This document shows positions 52,125 to 61,080 of a stretch of 64,000 bases of DNA, piece by piece; the stretch's first letter is position 1; each line of letters opens with the position of its first letter. The stretch is from contig JAFRIE010000024.1 of NCBI GenBank assembly GCA_017432885.1, forward strand, positions 62,001 through 126,000, given 5' to 3'. Position numbers and translations under genes: made by a program. The stretch comes from Erysipelotrichaceae bacterium (GTDB lineage: Bacteria; Bacillota_I; Bacilli_A; Erysipelotrichales; Erysipelotrichaceae). The notes below the pieces were generated by a model. That model ran no database searches, had not been told where the DNA came from, and worked only from the letters and a program-made list of their open reading frames with translations.

Positions 52125-52946
52125 ATGTTAAAAAGATATATCCTGTTTCTGAAAAAACATCCGCTCGTTACTGCGACAGTAGCCATCGTTTATGCGATGG
52201 TATGTATTAAAACAATCCATACAAGTACACACCTTGAGGCCTTCATTTTGAGGACATTGTTGTGCGGTGCCATGACCTTTTTCCTGTATCAGATCTCGGG
52301 AGACAAGACTCTTGCAGCCAGCTACAATTCGACCTGGTATGTCATCAAGGTCGGAATGGGTTACTGGATCTTTGCTTTGCCTCTGGGTGTGATGGGATTG
52401 TTCAACGCCATAGAATATCCTGCCTGGGACAGTCCTATTAACGCTCTTTGGGTATTCCTGATGTTCGTGTTTGTCGGTCTGTTTGAAGAAATGGCTTTCC
52501 GGGCCGTCATCAACGATGCGATCATTTACCGGTTCCGTGACAAGAAATATGTTTTTGTCTTAAGTGCGCTCGTGTCTTCGTTGGCCTTCGGTGCAGCTCA
52601 TATCGTCGGTGCCGAACTGGCTGACATCTGGGCGATCGTACAGGCGGTAGGCAAGACTCTTCAGGCCGGTATCTTCGGTCTGGCTGTTCTTTTCCTTTAC
52701 TGGAAGACGAGAAACATCTGGGCGTGCGGCATCATCCACGGAATCTATGACTTCCTGCTGTCGATCCGCGACTGTTTCTTCAATGTTCCGATAGATAAAA
52801 TGTCTTATGTTCTTTCTGGAGAGGGAGGCAAGACGGCCGCCATTGTATATGCGGTAATCACGCTGATTGAACTGTTCCTCTTCTGGATCATCTACCGGAA
52901 GATCGGTAAGAAGATCGATTATCAGAAAATCAGGGAAGAATGGTAG
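52125..52946 (+). CDS. CPBP family intramembrane metalloprotease
   Basis: The 273-residue protein has eight hydrophobic segments and the family active-site motifs: FEEMAFRA near residue 127 (the EExxxR motif), FGAAH near residue 160, and GIIHGIYDF near residue 205. Type II CAAX-like proteases of this kind process prenylated or antimicrobial peptide precursors or act in stress, but no precursor is seen nearby. The ribosome site is weak. It is single and followed by a terminator. Confidence 0.87.
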   Translation: MLKRYILFLKKHPLVTATVAIVYAMVCIKTIHTSTHLEAFILRTLLCGAMTFFLYQISGDKTLAASYNSTWYVIKVGMGYWIFALPLGVMGLFNAIEYPAWDSPINALWVFLMFVFVGLFEEMAFRAVINDAIIYRFRDKKYVFVLSALVSSLAFGAAHIVGAELADIWAIVQAVGKTLQAGIFGLAVLFLYWKTRNIWACGIIHGIYDFLLSIRDCFFNVPIDKMSYVLSGEGGKTAAIVYAVITLIELFLFWIIYRKIGKKIDYQKIREEW

Positions 52947-52970
52947 ACAGATAAACAGTATGTCTGAAAT

Positions 52971-52997
52971 AAAAAAGTCCTTGTTGAGGACTTTTTT
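52971..52997 (+). terminator. Terminator after the CPBP protease gene
   Basis: A 10-bp stem (52971-52980 with 52988-52997) with a 7-nt loop is flanked by A and T runs. Confidence 0.88.
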
Positions 52998-53020
52998 GTT
53001 TGTCATTTTAGGAATTCTAT

Positions 53021-53563
53021 TCACTGACGATTGCTCTGTTCTGCATGATCCTTGAAATCTTCCGGAAGCAGTTCGTAATCCACGGACGACTGCGGGCTGC
53101 CGAGCTGGTCTATCCAGGAATCTTTGTTGATTCTGAGCTTCCTGAATCCAAGCAGTTCATAGACGTGTCTGGCTCGGAGATTCTTTTCGTTTGTATCCAG
53201 AACAATCTTTTCATATCCCATACGGAAGAGTTCTCTTATCAGCAGGCTCAGGCAGATCCTGCCCAGTCCTTTTTCCTGATAGTTTTCTTCACAGATCTTG
53301 ATGCCGATTTCAGCGATATGGTCACCCTTGTTTCTGTAGCTCATCTCACCGATCGGAACATCCAGATAATCAACGATCAGTCTTCTTCTGCTGTCGTCGC
53401 TGTCGGTCGCAATCGATTTCTCTATCTCTTCCGCCGTCGTGCCTAGTCCCAAAGGAAAGCCGGCATGTGCCATGACGCTTCCGTCATTCCACCATTCTGC
53501 CAGCTGTACGCAATCTTTTGTTTCGGCATTACGGATGCACAGGTCTTCCTTTTCGATCCGCAT
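53021..53563 (-). CDS. GNAT family N-acetyltransferase (RimJ/RimL-like)
   Basis: The 180-residue protein has the GNAT fold: IRNAETKDCVQLAEWWND at the start, IGEMSYRN near residue 70, IGIKICEENYQEKGLGRICLSLLIREL near residue 90 with the acetyl-CoA pyrophosphate loop (QEKGLGR), and the C-terminal RARHVYELLGFRKL. It acetylates a protein N-terminus or small molecule; the target is not known. Its start overlaps the SDR stop by one base (TGATG), so the two are coupled. Confidence 0.85.
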   Translation of the reverse strand: MRIEKEDLCIRNAETKDCVQLAEWWNDGSVMAHAGFPLGLGTTAEEIEKSIATDSDDSRRRLIVDYLDVPIGEMSYRNKGDHIAEIGIKICEENYQEKGLGRICLSLLIRELFRMGYEKIVLDTNEKNLRARHVYELLGFRKLRINKDSWIDQLGSPQSSVDYELLPEDFKDHAEQSNRQ

Positions 53564-54309
53564 CAGCAGCTTCCCATCTGTCCCCCGTCGATTCGGATCA
53601 CGGTATTGTTGATGAAATCGGCATCCTCGCTGATCAGAAAACTTACCAGCGAAGCGACTTCTTCCGGTTTTCCGTATCTCTTGACCAGGATCTTTTCCGT
53701 CTCTTCCTTGAGGAACTGCTCGTCGTAGCCTTCCAGTTCTTTCTCTGTTCCGATGAATCCCGGAGCAATGGCGTTGACATGGACATATGGGGCAAACTGT
53801 ACGGCAAGATTGTGGGTCAGCGAGATCAGAGCTGCCTTGGAAGCGTCATAATCGAAGCACATCGGATAGTAGGTGTTGATGCCATTGGTCGAAGCGATGT
53901 TGACGATCCTGCCGTACTTCTTTTCTTCCATGTGAGCAGAGACCCTCTTTGCACAGTTGAAAGCACCGACGACATTGACGTCGAGGATCCTGCGGAAGCT
54001 TTCCGCATCCTTGTTGCGGAAAAGGTCCGGCATGTCGATACCGGCATTGTTGACGAGGATGTCGACACCGCCGAGTTCTTTCTCGATCTGTTCTAGCATG
54101 GCATCGACAGCTTCTTCTTTGGAAACATCGGCTTGGATCGCCAGACAGTTCACGTCGTATCTGTCCCTGATTTCTTCCTGCAGTTCAAAAGCCTTCTTCT
54201 CTGAACGGAAGTAGTTCAATACGATATCATAGCCTTTCTGTGCCAGTTCAAGAGCGATCGCACTTCCGATCCCGCCGGCAGCACCTGTAATCAGTACAAC
54301 TCTGCGCAT
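53563..54309 (-). CDS. SDR family oxidoreductase (FabG-like)
   Basis: The 248-residue protein is a classical short-chain dehydrogenase: TGAAGGIGSAIA (residues 8-19), NNAG near residue 90, Ser near 140 and YDASKAAL (YxxxK) near 155. It reduces or oxidises a carbonyl/alcohol with NAD(P)H; similar enzymes make 3-hydroxyacyl-ACP or modify sugars and steroids. The ATG lies just after the U-run of the efp terminator and has no ribosome site, which is odd. Coupled with the GNAT gene downstream. Confidence 0.88.
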   Translation of the reverse strand: MRRVVLITGAAGGIGSAIALELAQKGYDIVLNYFRSEKKAFELQEEIRDRYDVNCLAIQADVSKEEAVDAMLEQIEKELGGVDILVNNAGIDMPDLFRNKDAESFRRILDVNVVGAFNCAKRVSAHMEEKKYGRIVNIASTNGINTYYPMCFDYDASKAALISLTHNLAVQFAPYVHVNAIAPGFIGTEKELEGYDEQFLKEETEKILVKRYGKPEEVASLVSFLISEDADFINNTVIRIDGGQMGSC

Positions 54310-54314
54310 GATTG

Positions 54315-54339
54315 AAAAAAGAGCTTTGATTAAGCTCTT
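54315..54339 (-). terminator. Terminator overlapping the efp stop codon
   Basis: On the minus strand an 8-bp stem (54319-54326 with 54332-54339) is followed by six Ts. The stop of efp is in the left arm and the SDR start codon is 6 nt after the stem-loop tail. Confidence 0.75.
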
Positions 54340-54887
54340 GAAGAATACTTGCCGTCGTCAGTAGAGACCATAATCTTTTCTCCCTGCTCGATGAACTGCG
54401 GAACCCGAAGTGACAGACCGGTGTCGGTCACCGCATCCTTTGTCTGTGTGGATGGAGCGCCCTTGACCGCCGGACTTGTTTCCGCTACCGTCAGTTCGAC
54501 CGTTGCCGGAACAGATACCGTCAGAATGCTTCCTTCAAACAGCATCAGGTTGACTTCCAGTCCGTCGATCATGAAGTACTTGTTGAAACCGATCTGCTCT
54601 TCGCTGAGATCATAGGTCTCGAATGTTTCCATGTCCATGAAGCTGTATGTATTGTCAACCATATAAGAGAAATTGACTTTCTTTTTCTCTATGACTGCTG
54701 CGTCGAATTTGACGTTTGCGTTGAAGTTTCTTTCCTGCGTAGCACCGGTCTTCAGATTCTTCATCTTCGTTCTTAAGATGGCTGCGCCTTTGCCGGGCTT
54801 GACATGCTGGAAATCGATGACCTGCCATGGATCACCGTCTACGATCAAAGTTAAACCTGTTTTAAAATCTCCTGCTTCAATTGCCAT
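54330..54887 (-). CDS. efp: Elongation factor P
   Basis: The 185-residue protein has three beta-barrel domains in the usual order: AGDFKTGLTLIVDG at the start, KPGKGAAILRTK near residue 31 with the Lys loop that reaches the peptidyl-transferase centre, and a C-terminal S1-like domain ending in GLSLRVPQFIEQGEKIMVSTDDGKYSSR. EF-P relieves ribosome stalling at proline stretches. I choose ATG 54887 with AAGGTG 6 nt upstream; a GTG three codons earlier is inside the ribosome site. Its own promoter is at 54920-54949. Confidence 0.95.
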   Translation of the reverse strand: MAIEAGDFKTGLTLIVDGDPWQVIDFQHVKPGKGAAILRTKMKNLKTGATQERNFNANVKFDAAVIEKKKVNFSYMVDNTYSFMDMETFETYDLSEEQIGFNKYFMIDGLEVNLMLFEGSILTVSVPATVELTVAETSPAVKGAPSTQTKDAVTDTGLSLRVPQFIEQGEKIMVSTDDGKYSSRA

Positions 54888-54919
54888 AATTTTCACCTTT
54901 TTCCTTATTTACAACGATT

Positions 54920-54949
54920 ATTTTACCAAATAATATCCCTATATATCAA
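54920..54949 (-). promoter_or_regulatory. Promoter of efp
   Basis: On the minus strand TTGATA (54944-54949) and TAAAAT (54920-54925) are 18 bp apart and the -10 is preceded by TGG as an extended -10. It begins right after the PnuC-like stop codon. Confidence 0.7.
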
Positions 54950-54950
54950 A

Positions 54951-56177
54951 TCAGAACAGCGTTTTTTCCGCTTCCTTATGCGTTGCGATATATCGGCTCC
55001 ATCGGATGTATCCGTAAGTCGTGTTGGTAAAGTATCCCAGTTTCAGGATCAGCAGCACGTACTGACCGGATATGATGTTGATGATCGCTTCCAGCAGAGC
55101 GCAGACATACCAGGCGATCCACTGTTCCCGCATCCGGAAGAAGATGAACAGACCGTTGGCGATCCCTACCGCCGAAGCGCAGGCATCGATATAGGTCACT
55201 GCCGTTTCCAGGGAATCGTTGCCGCCGTAGAAATCCGTTGCGATGTCCAGTCCGCTGATCAGATAGCCAACCACGATCGTCCACAAGGCGATGCCCAGGA
55301 TCACCAGGACCTCCTGATAACCCTTCAGTCTTCTTACGACCGTCAGCTCGTCTTCCCTGTCGTCCCTGTGCCTGGTCCAGTTGATATAACTCAGAATATC
55401 GATCGGCAGCCAGAAGAACAGCGTTGTCACCATGGTTGCGAAGCGGTACATCAGAACGATGCAGATGACGATCTCGGTGATTTCCACCAGAACAGATACC
55501 AGGAAGTTGTAGCGCGACTGCTTCGAAATCAGCAGTTCACACAGGATGTTCAGGAAGGTATCCAGCAGATACAGCAGCATGATCACGATCCCGTTGACGC
55601 CGTTGGCGCTTTCTTCCGGGAAAAGGATGGCGAATACGGTCGCCAGAATCATGATGGTCATGAACCAGATCTTCTCATAGGTTGAAAAGAAGGCTCCGAA
55701 GAACAGTACGACGCACAGGGATATTGCCAGGATCGCCACGGCATTGGCCAGATTGAACAGCGGCATCTGATCTTCGGCCACCACCTGCCGGTAGGCATCC
55801 TGCACTTCCTCTTTACTTGGATCGGCATGGTCAAAAAACAATTCCGTACCGTTCTGACTCACATAGGCGTATGCCGTGATTGGATCGTCTTCCAGCTGCA
55901 GATATTCCTCGTAAGGATAAGAGAGGATAAGCTTCTTGTCATCGCTGACATAAAGCACGTCGCACATTGTACTGTCGGAATCGTAGTCCTCTTCCGTGTC
56001 GTCTCTTGTCATCTCCAACGTTCCTTGAAAAATGATCTCTCCCGGATCGGAATTAACCAGAGAAAGTCCTTTCAGAAAGCTGAATGCAGCCGTGAGAAGC
56101 AACAAAACCAGGATCACCGTTTCGCCGATCCTGATCTTTCGATTCGGTTCCAGATACTGTTTCATTTTCTTGATCAT
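54951..56177 (-). CDS. PnuC-family nicotinamide riboside transporter with an N-terminal extension
   Basis: The protein of about 408 residues ends with the PnuC core: seven hydrophobic segments from about residue 140, with LLYLLDTFLNILCELLISKQSRYNF, WLPIDILSYINW and DACASAVGIANGLFIFF... followed by MREQWIAWYVCALLEAIINI and a C-terminal TYGYIRW typical of the family. PnuC moves nicotinamide riboside for NAD synthesis. Before it lie one extra helix (about 17-38) and a soluble acidic stretch of about 100 residues that I do not recognise. I use ATG 56177 with AAAGG 9 nt upstream. The upstream ATG is too close. Confidence 0.72.
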   Translation of the reverse strand: MIKKMKQYLEPNRKIRIGETVILVLLLLTAAFSFLKGLSLVNSDPGEIIFQGTLEMTRDDTEEDYDSDSTMCDVLYVSDDKKLILSYPYEEYLQLEDDPITAYAYVSQNGTELFFDHADPSKEEVQDAYRQVVAEDQMPLFNLANAVAILAISLCVVLFFGAFFSTYEKIWFMTIMILATVFAILFPEESANGVNGIVIMLLYLLDTFLNILCELLISKQSRYNFLVSVLVEITEIVICIVLMYRFATMVTTLFFWLPIDILSYINWTRHRDDREDELTVVRRLKGYQEVLVILGIALWTIVVGYLISGLDIATDFYGGNDSLETAVTYIDACASAVGIANGLFIFFRMREQWIAWYVCALLEAIINIISGQYVLLILKLGYFTNTTYGYIRWSRYIATHKEAEKTLF

Positions 56178-56309
56178 AATCATCTGCCTTTAGGAAATAC
56201 TTTTATATTATATTCCATTTTCTCTTCTTGGGACTTTAAACATTGCAACGGATCGTCCAAAAGACAATATAGGATATAATGAACATATGAAAATCAGGAG
56301 ATCCATCCA

Positions 56310-58745
56310 ATGAGCCGGATCATTCTCGGTGCCTATGCCCATGTCGACGGCGGAAAGACGACGCTGTCCGAAGCTATCCTGCATCGGTGCGGTTCTTTAA
56401 GAAAAAGCGGCAGAGTCGACCACGAAGACTCCTTTCTGGATTTCAATGGATATGAACGAAAAAAGGGAATTACGGTCTATACCAAGGAAGCCCGTTTTTC
56501 CTATCGGGACAAAGACTACATCTATGTGGATACCCCCGGCCATCTGGACTTCATCGGTGAAGTCAACCGCAGTTTCGAGATCCTCGATCTGGCCATCCTG
56601 ATCATCGATGCCAGCGCTCCGATACCGGCCGATACGATACGCCGTTTTCAGTATCTTAAAACATTACATATTCCGGTCTGCATCTTTCTGAACAAGATGG
56701 ATCTGAGCCATTCCGACCGTTTTGAACTGATCGGAGAACTGCAGAAGACTCTGGACCCGATCTGTGTTCCTTTTGAAGAGATCGGCGAAACGGTAGCCCT
56801 GAACCACGAAGAGATACTGGACCGCTATCTGTCTGAAAACATCATTGACGATTCATACATCGCGGAAGACCTGAAAGACGGTTTGGTTTTTCCGGTATTC
56901 TTTGGTTCTGCCCTGCAGGAAGAAGGGATCGAGGAACTTTTGGAATTCATCTACCACTATGTCGATGTTACTGCCGATCCGGATCATTTTAAGGCATACA
57001 TATACAAGGTCGACCAGTATGCCCATCTGAAAGTCTTTTCCGGAACGCTGAAAAACCGCGATGTCTTCGGCGAATACAAAATCAGCGAGATCGTCCGGTT
57101 TAACGGAAACAAAGCGGAAGCTGTTCCTGAGGTAAAAGGAAACGACCTGTGTGCCGTAAAAGGCCTGCAGGGACTGAAAGCCGGAACCTACCTTCCTTCT
57201 CTGTTCCATGAAGATAGTACACCGCTCAATACCTTGACTTATTCCTTAGAAAGTGAACTGGATCCAAATGAACTGTACCGCCGTATCGGCACTTTAAATG
57301 ACGAATTCCCGGAACTGAAGATTACCCTTTCCGATACCGTGACCATCGATCTGCTGGGAGAACTGCAGAAAGACTTCATCAAAGATCTGATCCGTGAAAG
57401 ATACGGAATATCCATCGATTACTCCAAGCCGCTGATCCGTTACCGTGAAAGCGTCGAGGAAGAAACCTACGGCGTCGGCCACTACGAACCTCTGCGCCAT
57501 TATGCGGAAGTGCTGGTCCGACTTCGTCCGGATACTTCCTACCGGATCAAGGGCAAGAAAGAATTTTCGGTCCTGATCGACTATCTGCAGCACTACCGGC
57601 CAAGAGGTCTTTTAACCGATTCTCCATTGGATCAGGTGGAGATCGAGATCATGGATATCCGTACCCACCTGAAACACACCGAAGGCGGCGATCTGATCCA
57701 GGCCCTGAACCGGGCGATCCGTCATGCTTTATATAAAGGAAACAGCTATGTACTGGAACCGTATTATCTGGTCTGTTTCCGGGCTCCTCAGAAGACAATA
57801 AACGGCATCGTAAACGAGCTCTCGGCACAGCAGTACGTCTTTGACATTGAAGAAGCAATGATCATGGCCAAGATCCCGAAACGAAGCTACAACGATCTGA
57901 TCCTTTCCTTAAGAAGCCGCTTTAAGGACGACTTCTCCCAGGAGATCGAAGGAGAGATCTATGACCGCTGCCGCAACGAGAAAGAAGTCAGGGAACAGGT
58001 CGGCTACGATTACCGGACAGATGTCACAAAACCGGTGGGTTCCATCTTTACCCGTAACGGTGCGGGAACCTACATTCCGCCGGAAGAAGTCGAAGAAAAC
58101 ATGCATATGGATCTAAGAAACTACTTCGCCGACTACAAGCCTGCCGTGAAACACAACCCGCGCACCGTAAACGAAGAAGAACTTAAGAAAGTCTGGAACT
58201 CCCTCTACAAGCCAAGACCGCGCTACATCGAAAGACGGAGCACGGATACCGAAAACAGATATCAGAAAGCTTCTCCGGCAAAAGAGCTTGTCTATCTGAT
58301 CGACGGATACAACGTGATGCATGCGATGGAGGATGTCCCATTAAACGATCTGACCACGGCCAGAGAAAAAGTCATCGATCTGGTCTGCGACTTTGCAGGC
58401 TACGTATCGGCCATGTGCGTGCTAGTCTTCGACGCCTATCTGCAGGATGCCTCCAGAACATCCGTATCGCAGAGGGACAACATCACGATCGTCTATACCC
58501 GAAACAGGCAGACGGCCGACATGTATATCGAGGAAAAATCCAAGGAACTGAAAGACAAATACCGGATCATCGTCGTGACTTCCGATGCCTTGGAACAGCT
58601 CTCGGTCTTTTCCAGCGATGCCTTCCGTCTCTCCAGCCGGGAATTTCTGGCCCGCTATGGCAATATGCGGAAAAACATGACGCACATCGAAAAGGTATCC
58701 ATCCGTCCTCTGGAACAAATCAAAGAACTGCTGGAAGAAGAATAG
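56310..58745 (+). CDS. TetM-like ribosomal GTPase fused to a YacP/Rae1-like NYN endonuclease
   Basis: The first 640 residues are a ribosome-protection-type translational GTPase: G1 AHVDGGKTT (10-18), switch region GITVYTKEA, G3 DTPGHLDF, G4 NKMD, G5 GSAL, then EF-G-like domains II to V with the QVEIEIMD and ALNRAIRHAL regions of domain IV/V. From about residue 655 a second module begins KELVYLIDGYNVMHAMED and continues VLVFDAYLQ, TRNRQTADMYIEEK and VVTSDALEQ...SSREFL, which lines up with B. subtilis YacP/Rae1, a ribosome A-site mRNA endonuclease. The SD is AGGAGATC and a TATAAT is at 56275-56280. Whether it confers tetracycline resistance is unknown. Confidence 0.85.
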   Translation: MSRIILGAYAHVDGGKTTLSEAILHRCGSLRKSGRVDHEDSFLDFNGYERKKGITVYTKEARFSYRDKDYIYVDTPGHLDFIGEVNRSFEILDLAILIIDASAPIPADTIRRFQYLKTLHIPVCIFLNKMDLSHSDRFELIGELQKTLDPICVPFEEIGETVALNHEEILDRYLSENIIDDSYIAEDLKDGLVFPVFFGSALQEEGIEELLEFIYHYVDVTADPDHFKAYIYKVDQYAHLKVFSGTLKNRDVFGEYKISEIVRFNGNKAEAVPEVKGNDLCAVKGLQGLKAGTYLPSLFHEDSTPLNTLTYSLESELDPNELYRRIGTLNDEFPELKITLSDTVTIDLLGELQKDFIKDLIRERYGISIDYSKPLIRYRESVEEETYGVGHYEPLRHYAEVLVRLRPDTSYRIKGKKEFSVLIDYLQHYRPRGLLTDSPLDQVEIEIMDIRTHLKHTEGGDLIQALNRAIRHALYKGNSYVLEPYYLVCFRAPQKTINGIVNELSAQQYVFDIEEAMIMAKIPKRSYNDLILSLRSRFKDDFSQEIEGEIYDRCRNEKEVREQVGYDYRTDVTKPVGSIFTRNGAGTYIPPEEVEENMHMDLRNYFADYKPAVKHNPRTVNEEELKKVWNSLYKPRPRYIERRSTDTENRYQKASPAKELVYLIDGYNVMHAMEDVPLNDLTTAREKVIDLVCDFAGYVSAMCVLVFDAYLQDASRTSVSQRDNITIVYTRNRQTADMYIEEKSKELKDKYRIIVVTSDALEQLSVFSSDAFRLSSREFLARYGNMRKNMTHIEKVSIRPLEQIKELLEEE

Positions 58746-58756
58746 ATGAAACAGCC

Positions 58757-58785
58757 AAGATAAGGATTGCTCCTTATCTTTTTTA
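58757..58785 (+). terminator. Terminator after the TetM-Rae1 fusion gene
   Basis: A 10-bp stem (58757-58766 with 58771-58780) with loop TTGC runs into TTTTT. Confidence 0.88.
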
Positions 58786-58832
58786 TTCATTCACAGCCTT
58801 GAAATATTAAAATAGAAGAAAGAGGTATATCT

Positions 58833-60149
58833 ATGAAAAACAAACAGTCTAAACTTCTGTTCTGGGTGCTTGTCTGGGGTCTGGGTATTGTCGGACAGCT
58901 GTGCTGGAACATTGAAAACCAGTGGTTCAACACTTTCGTATATGCCAAGATCGCCAAGGATCCTACGATCATCTCCTGGATGGTAGCAGTATCAGCCATC
59001 GCCACGACGTTCTCGACTTTCCTCTTCGGTACACTTTCGGACCGCAGCGGCAAAAGAAAACCGTTCCTGGCCATCGGCTACATCCTTTGGGGCATCTTTA
59101 CGATCCTCTTCGGTACGACGGAATTCATCGCCAAGGGGACTTCCGGAAATATTCTTCTGGCAGCCACTGCCGTCGTTCTGGCGGACGCTCTGATGTCATT
59201 CTTCGGCTCCATGGGGAACGACGCAAGCTTCAATGCCTGGCTGAACGACATGATGACAGAAGAGAATGCCGGCGGTATCGGTGCCGCTCTGGCAACGCAG
59301 CCGATCCTCGGTACGATCATCGGTACGGTTGCAGGAGGCCTGCTGATCGGAGCCAACGACAACTACATGCGTCTGTTTATCGCCTTTGGCGGAGCAGTCA
59401 TCGTACTGGGTGTCCTTTCTCTGTTTGTGGTAAAAGATTCTCCGGATCTGAAGCCGAACAAGGAAGGCGGCTTCTGGAAACAGCTCTTCTCGGCCTTTGA
59501 TTTCAATGCACTCTTCAAGAGAAAGCAGCTGGTCTGGGTATTCATCACCCTGACCGTCTACTTCATTGCGTTCAATGTCTACTATCCGCATGTCGGCAAC
59601 TACATGATCTACTATCTGGGATTCAAGGCTGACGATATCGGCATCATTCAGGGCATTGCCTTAATTCTGGGCATGTTTTCGGTCATCCCTGCATCAAAGC
59701 TGCTGAACAGAAACAGATATGTTCTGGCGGCATCGATCTCCATCCTCCTGAGTATGGTCGGTGTCGGTATCCTGGGTTTCTTCGGTAAGCCGGAATTCAT
59801 CGATCCTACGACGATCCTGAATCTTCCTTTACTGGTGGGACTCTTCTTCTTCGGCTGCGGTTACATCATGTTTATGCAGGTGACATCCGTATGGATGAAA
59901 CAGCTCTTCCCGGAGGATGCCAAGGGACAGTTTGAGGGTTTCCGTATCGTCTTCTTCGTCCTGATCCCATGGATCGTCTCACCGTTTATCGCCAATCCGA
60001 TCATCAAGAACAACGGCGAGATCCTCGACAGCAACGGTCTGACCGCCTATCTGCCGACCAATGTCCTTTTCCTGGTGTCGACCTTGCTGATCCTGGTGAC
60101 CTTTGTTCCGCTCTTCTTTGCGGCTAAAGAAAGAAACAGAAACACATGA
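58833..60149 (+). CDS. Major facilitator superfamily transporter
   Basis: The 438-residue protein has twelve hydrophobic segments. After helix 2 it has the MFS motif A-like LFGTLSDRSGKRKPFL near residue 62, and two symmetrical halves separated by a cytoplasmic loop (KPNKEGGFWKQLF near 210). Both ends are cytoplasmic. It resembles glycoside/cation-type or uncharacterised MFS carriers; substrate not assigned. SD AGAGG precedes the ATG. Its stop overlaps the start of the hydrolase gene by 4 nt, so they are a unit. Confidence 0.87.
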   Translation: MKNKQSKLLFWVLVWGLGIVGQLCWNIENQWFNTFVYAKIAKDPTIISWMVAVSAIATTFSTFLFGTLSDRSGKRKPFLAIGYILWGIFTILFGTTEFIAKGTSGNILLAATAVVLADALMSFFGSMGNDASFNAWLNDMMTEENAGGIGAALATQPILGTIIGTVAGGLLIGANDNYMRLFIAFGGAVIVLGVLSLFVVKDSPDLKPNKEGGFWKQLFSAFDFNALFKRKQLVWVFITLTVYFIAFNVYYPHVGNYMIYYLGFKADDIGIIQGIALILGMFSVIPASKLLNRNRYVLAASISILLSMVGVGILGFFGKPEFIDPTTILNLPLLVGLFFFGCGYIMFMQVTSVWMKQLFPEDAKGQFEGFRIVFFVLIPWIVSPFIANPIIKNNGEILDSNGLTAYLPTNVLFLVSTLLILVTFVPLFFAAKERNRNT

Positions 60150-61060
60150 TCTTCATTATCCTGATACTTTTTGTTCTACTGATTACACTGATCCTAGTTG
60201 CCCGGAAATGTCTGAATATCGTCATTCTGCCGAAAAGATTTTCCTTTTCCGAGGAGCGCGACTACGAGATCAGCAAGGGTTTTAAACATGTCTTCGATCT
60301 TTATGACAGCGTTTGGAACAGGGAAGACTTCTCTTTGGATGTCAATGGTGTCACCATCAGGGGAGAAGTCATCATCAATGAACATCCAAAAGGAAACAAG
60401 GCTGCGATCATCGCCCATGGGCATACCGCAAACCGTTATGCGGATTTGAAGTATGCCGATCTGTTCTATAAAGCCGGCTTCCATGTCGTCATCTACGACG
60501 AAAGGCACTTCGGCGCTTCAAGCGGTGAGATCTGCACCCTGGGTCAGGAAGAGGCCAAGGATCTGAGAGACATCTTCCGTTATACCAAAGAAAGATTCGG
60601 CGAAGACTGTTCTATCGGTCTGCATGGGGAATCCATGGGTGCTGCGACTTCCCTGCTGGTGCTGAAGTACATCAGACCGGACTTTGTGATCGCCGACTGT
60701 CCTTTTGCGGACAGCGTCGTCCTATTCAAAGAATTTGTCCGAAAAGATCTCGGCATCTTCTCTTCACTTGTCGTCTGGACGGTCTGCCAGATCGCCAGGA
60801 TCCGCTACCGTTACAATGTCAAAGAGACATCCCCGATCGCTGTTGTAAGAAACAGCGATGTGCCGATCTGCTTCATGCACGGGACTGCAGATACCCTTAT
60901 CGACTGTCACCACAGCAGGGACATGTATGCGGTGTGCCGAAACGGAAACAGCGAGCTGCATCTGTTTGAAGGAGCCGAACACGCCCGTTCGATCGTCAGT
61001 GACCCGGAAGCCTATGAAGCGATCCTGAGAGATTTTTTAAAGAACTGTGCTATGCTTTAG
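60146..61060 (+). CDS. Membrane-anchored alpha/beta hydrolase
   Basis: The 304-residue protein has one N-terminal membrane helix (about 3-22), then an alpha/beta-hydrolase fold: IIAHGHTANR near residue 90, the nucleophile elbow GESMG near residue 165 and a C-terminal Asp in GTADTLID and His in GAEHAR near residue 280. It may be an esterase or acyl hydrolase acting on a substrate moved by the MFS protein. Start overlaps the MFS stop. Confidence 0.85.
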   Translation: MIFIILILFVLLITLILVARKCLNIVILPKRFSFSEERDYEISKGFKHVFDLYDSVWNREDFSLDVNGVTIRGEVIINEHPKGNKAAIIAHGHTANRYADLKYADLFYKAGFHVVIYDERHFGASSGEICTLGQEEAKDLRDIFRYTKERFGEDCSIGLHGESMGAATSLLVLKYIRPDFVIADCPFADSVVLFKEFVRKDLGIFSSLVVWTVCQIARIRYRYNVKETSPIAVVRNSDVPICFMHGTADTLIDCHHSRDMYAVCRNGNSELHLFEGAEHARSIVSDPEAYEAILRDFLKNCAML

Positions 61061-61080
61061 AAAAGAAAGAGAGATCTGTC

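Noticed and set aside
56310..58745. Plain tetracycline-resistance gene
   Set aside because: The GTPase part is TetM-like, but the domain IV loop that displaces tetracycline could not be verified and a nuclease domain is fused, so resistance is not claimed.
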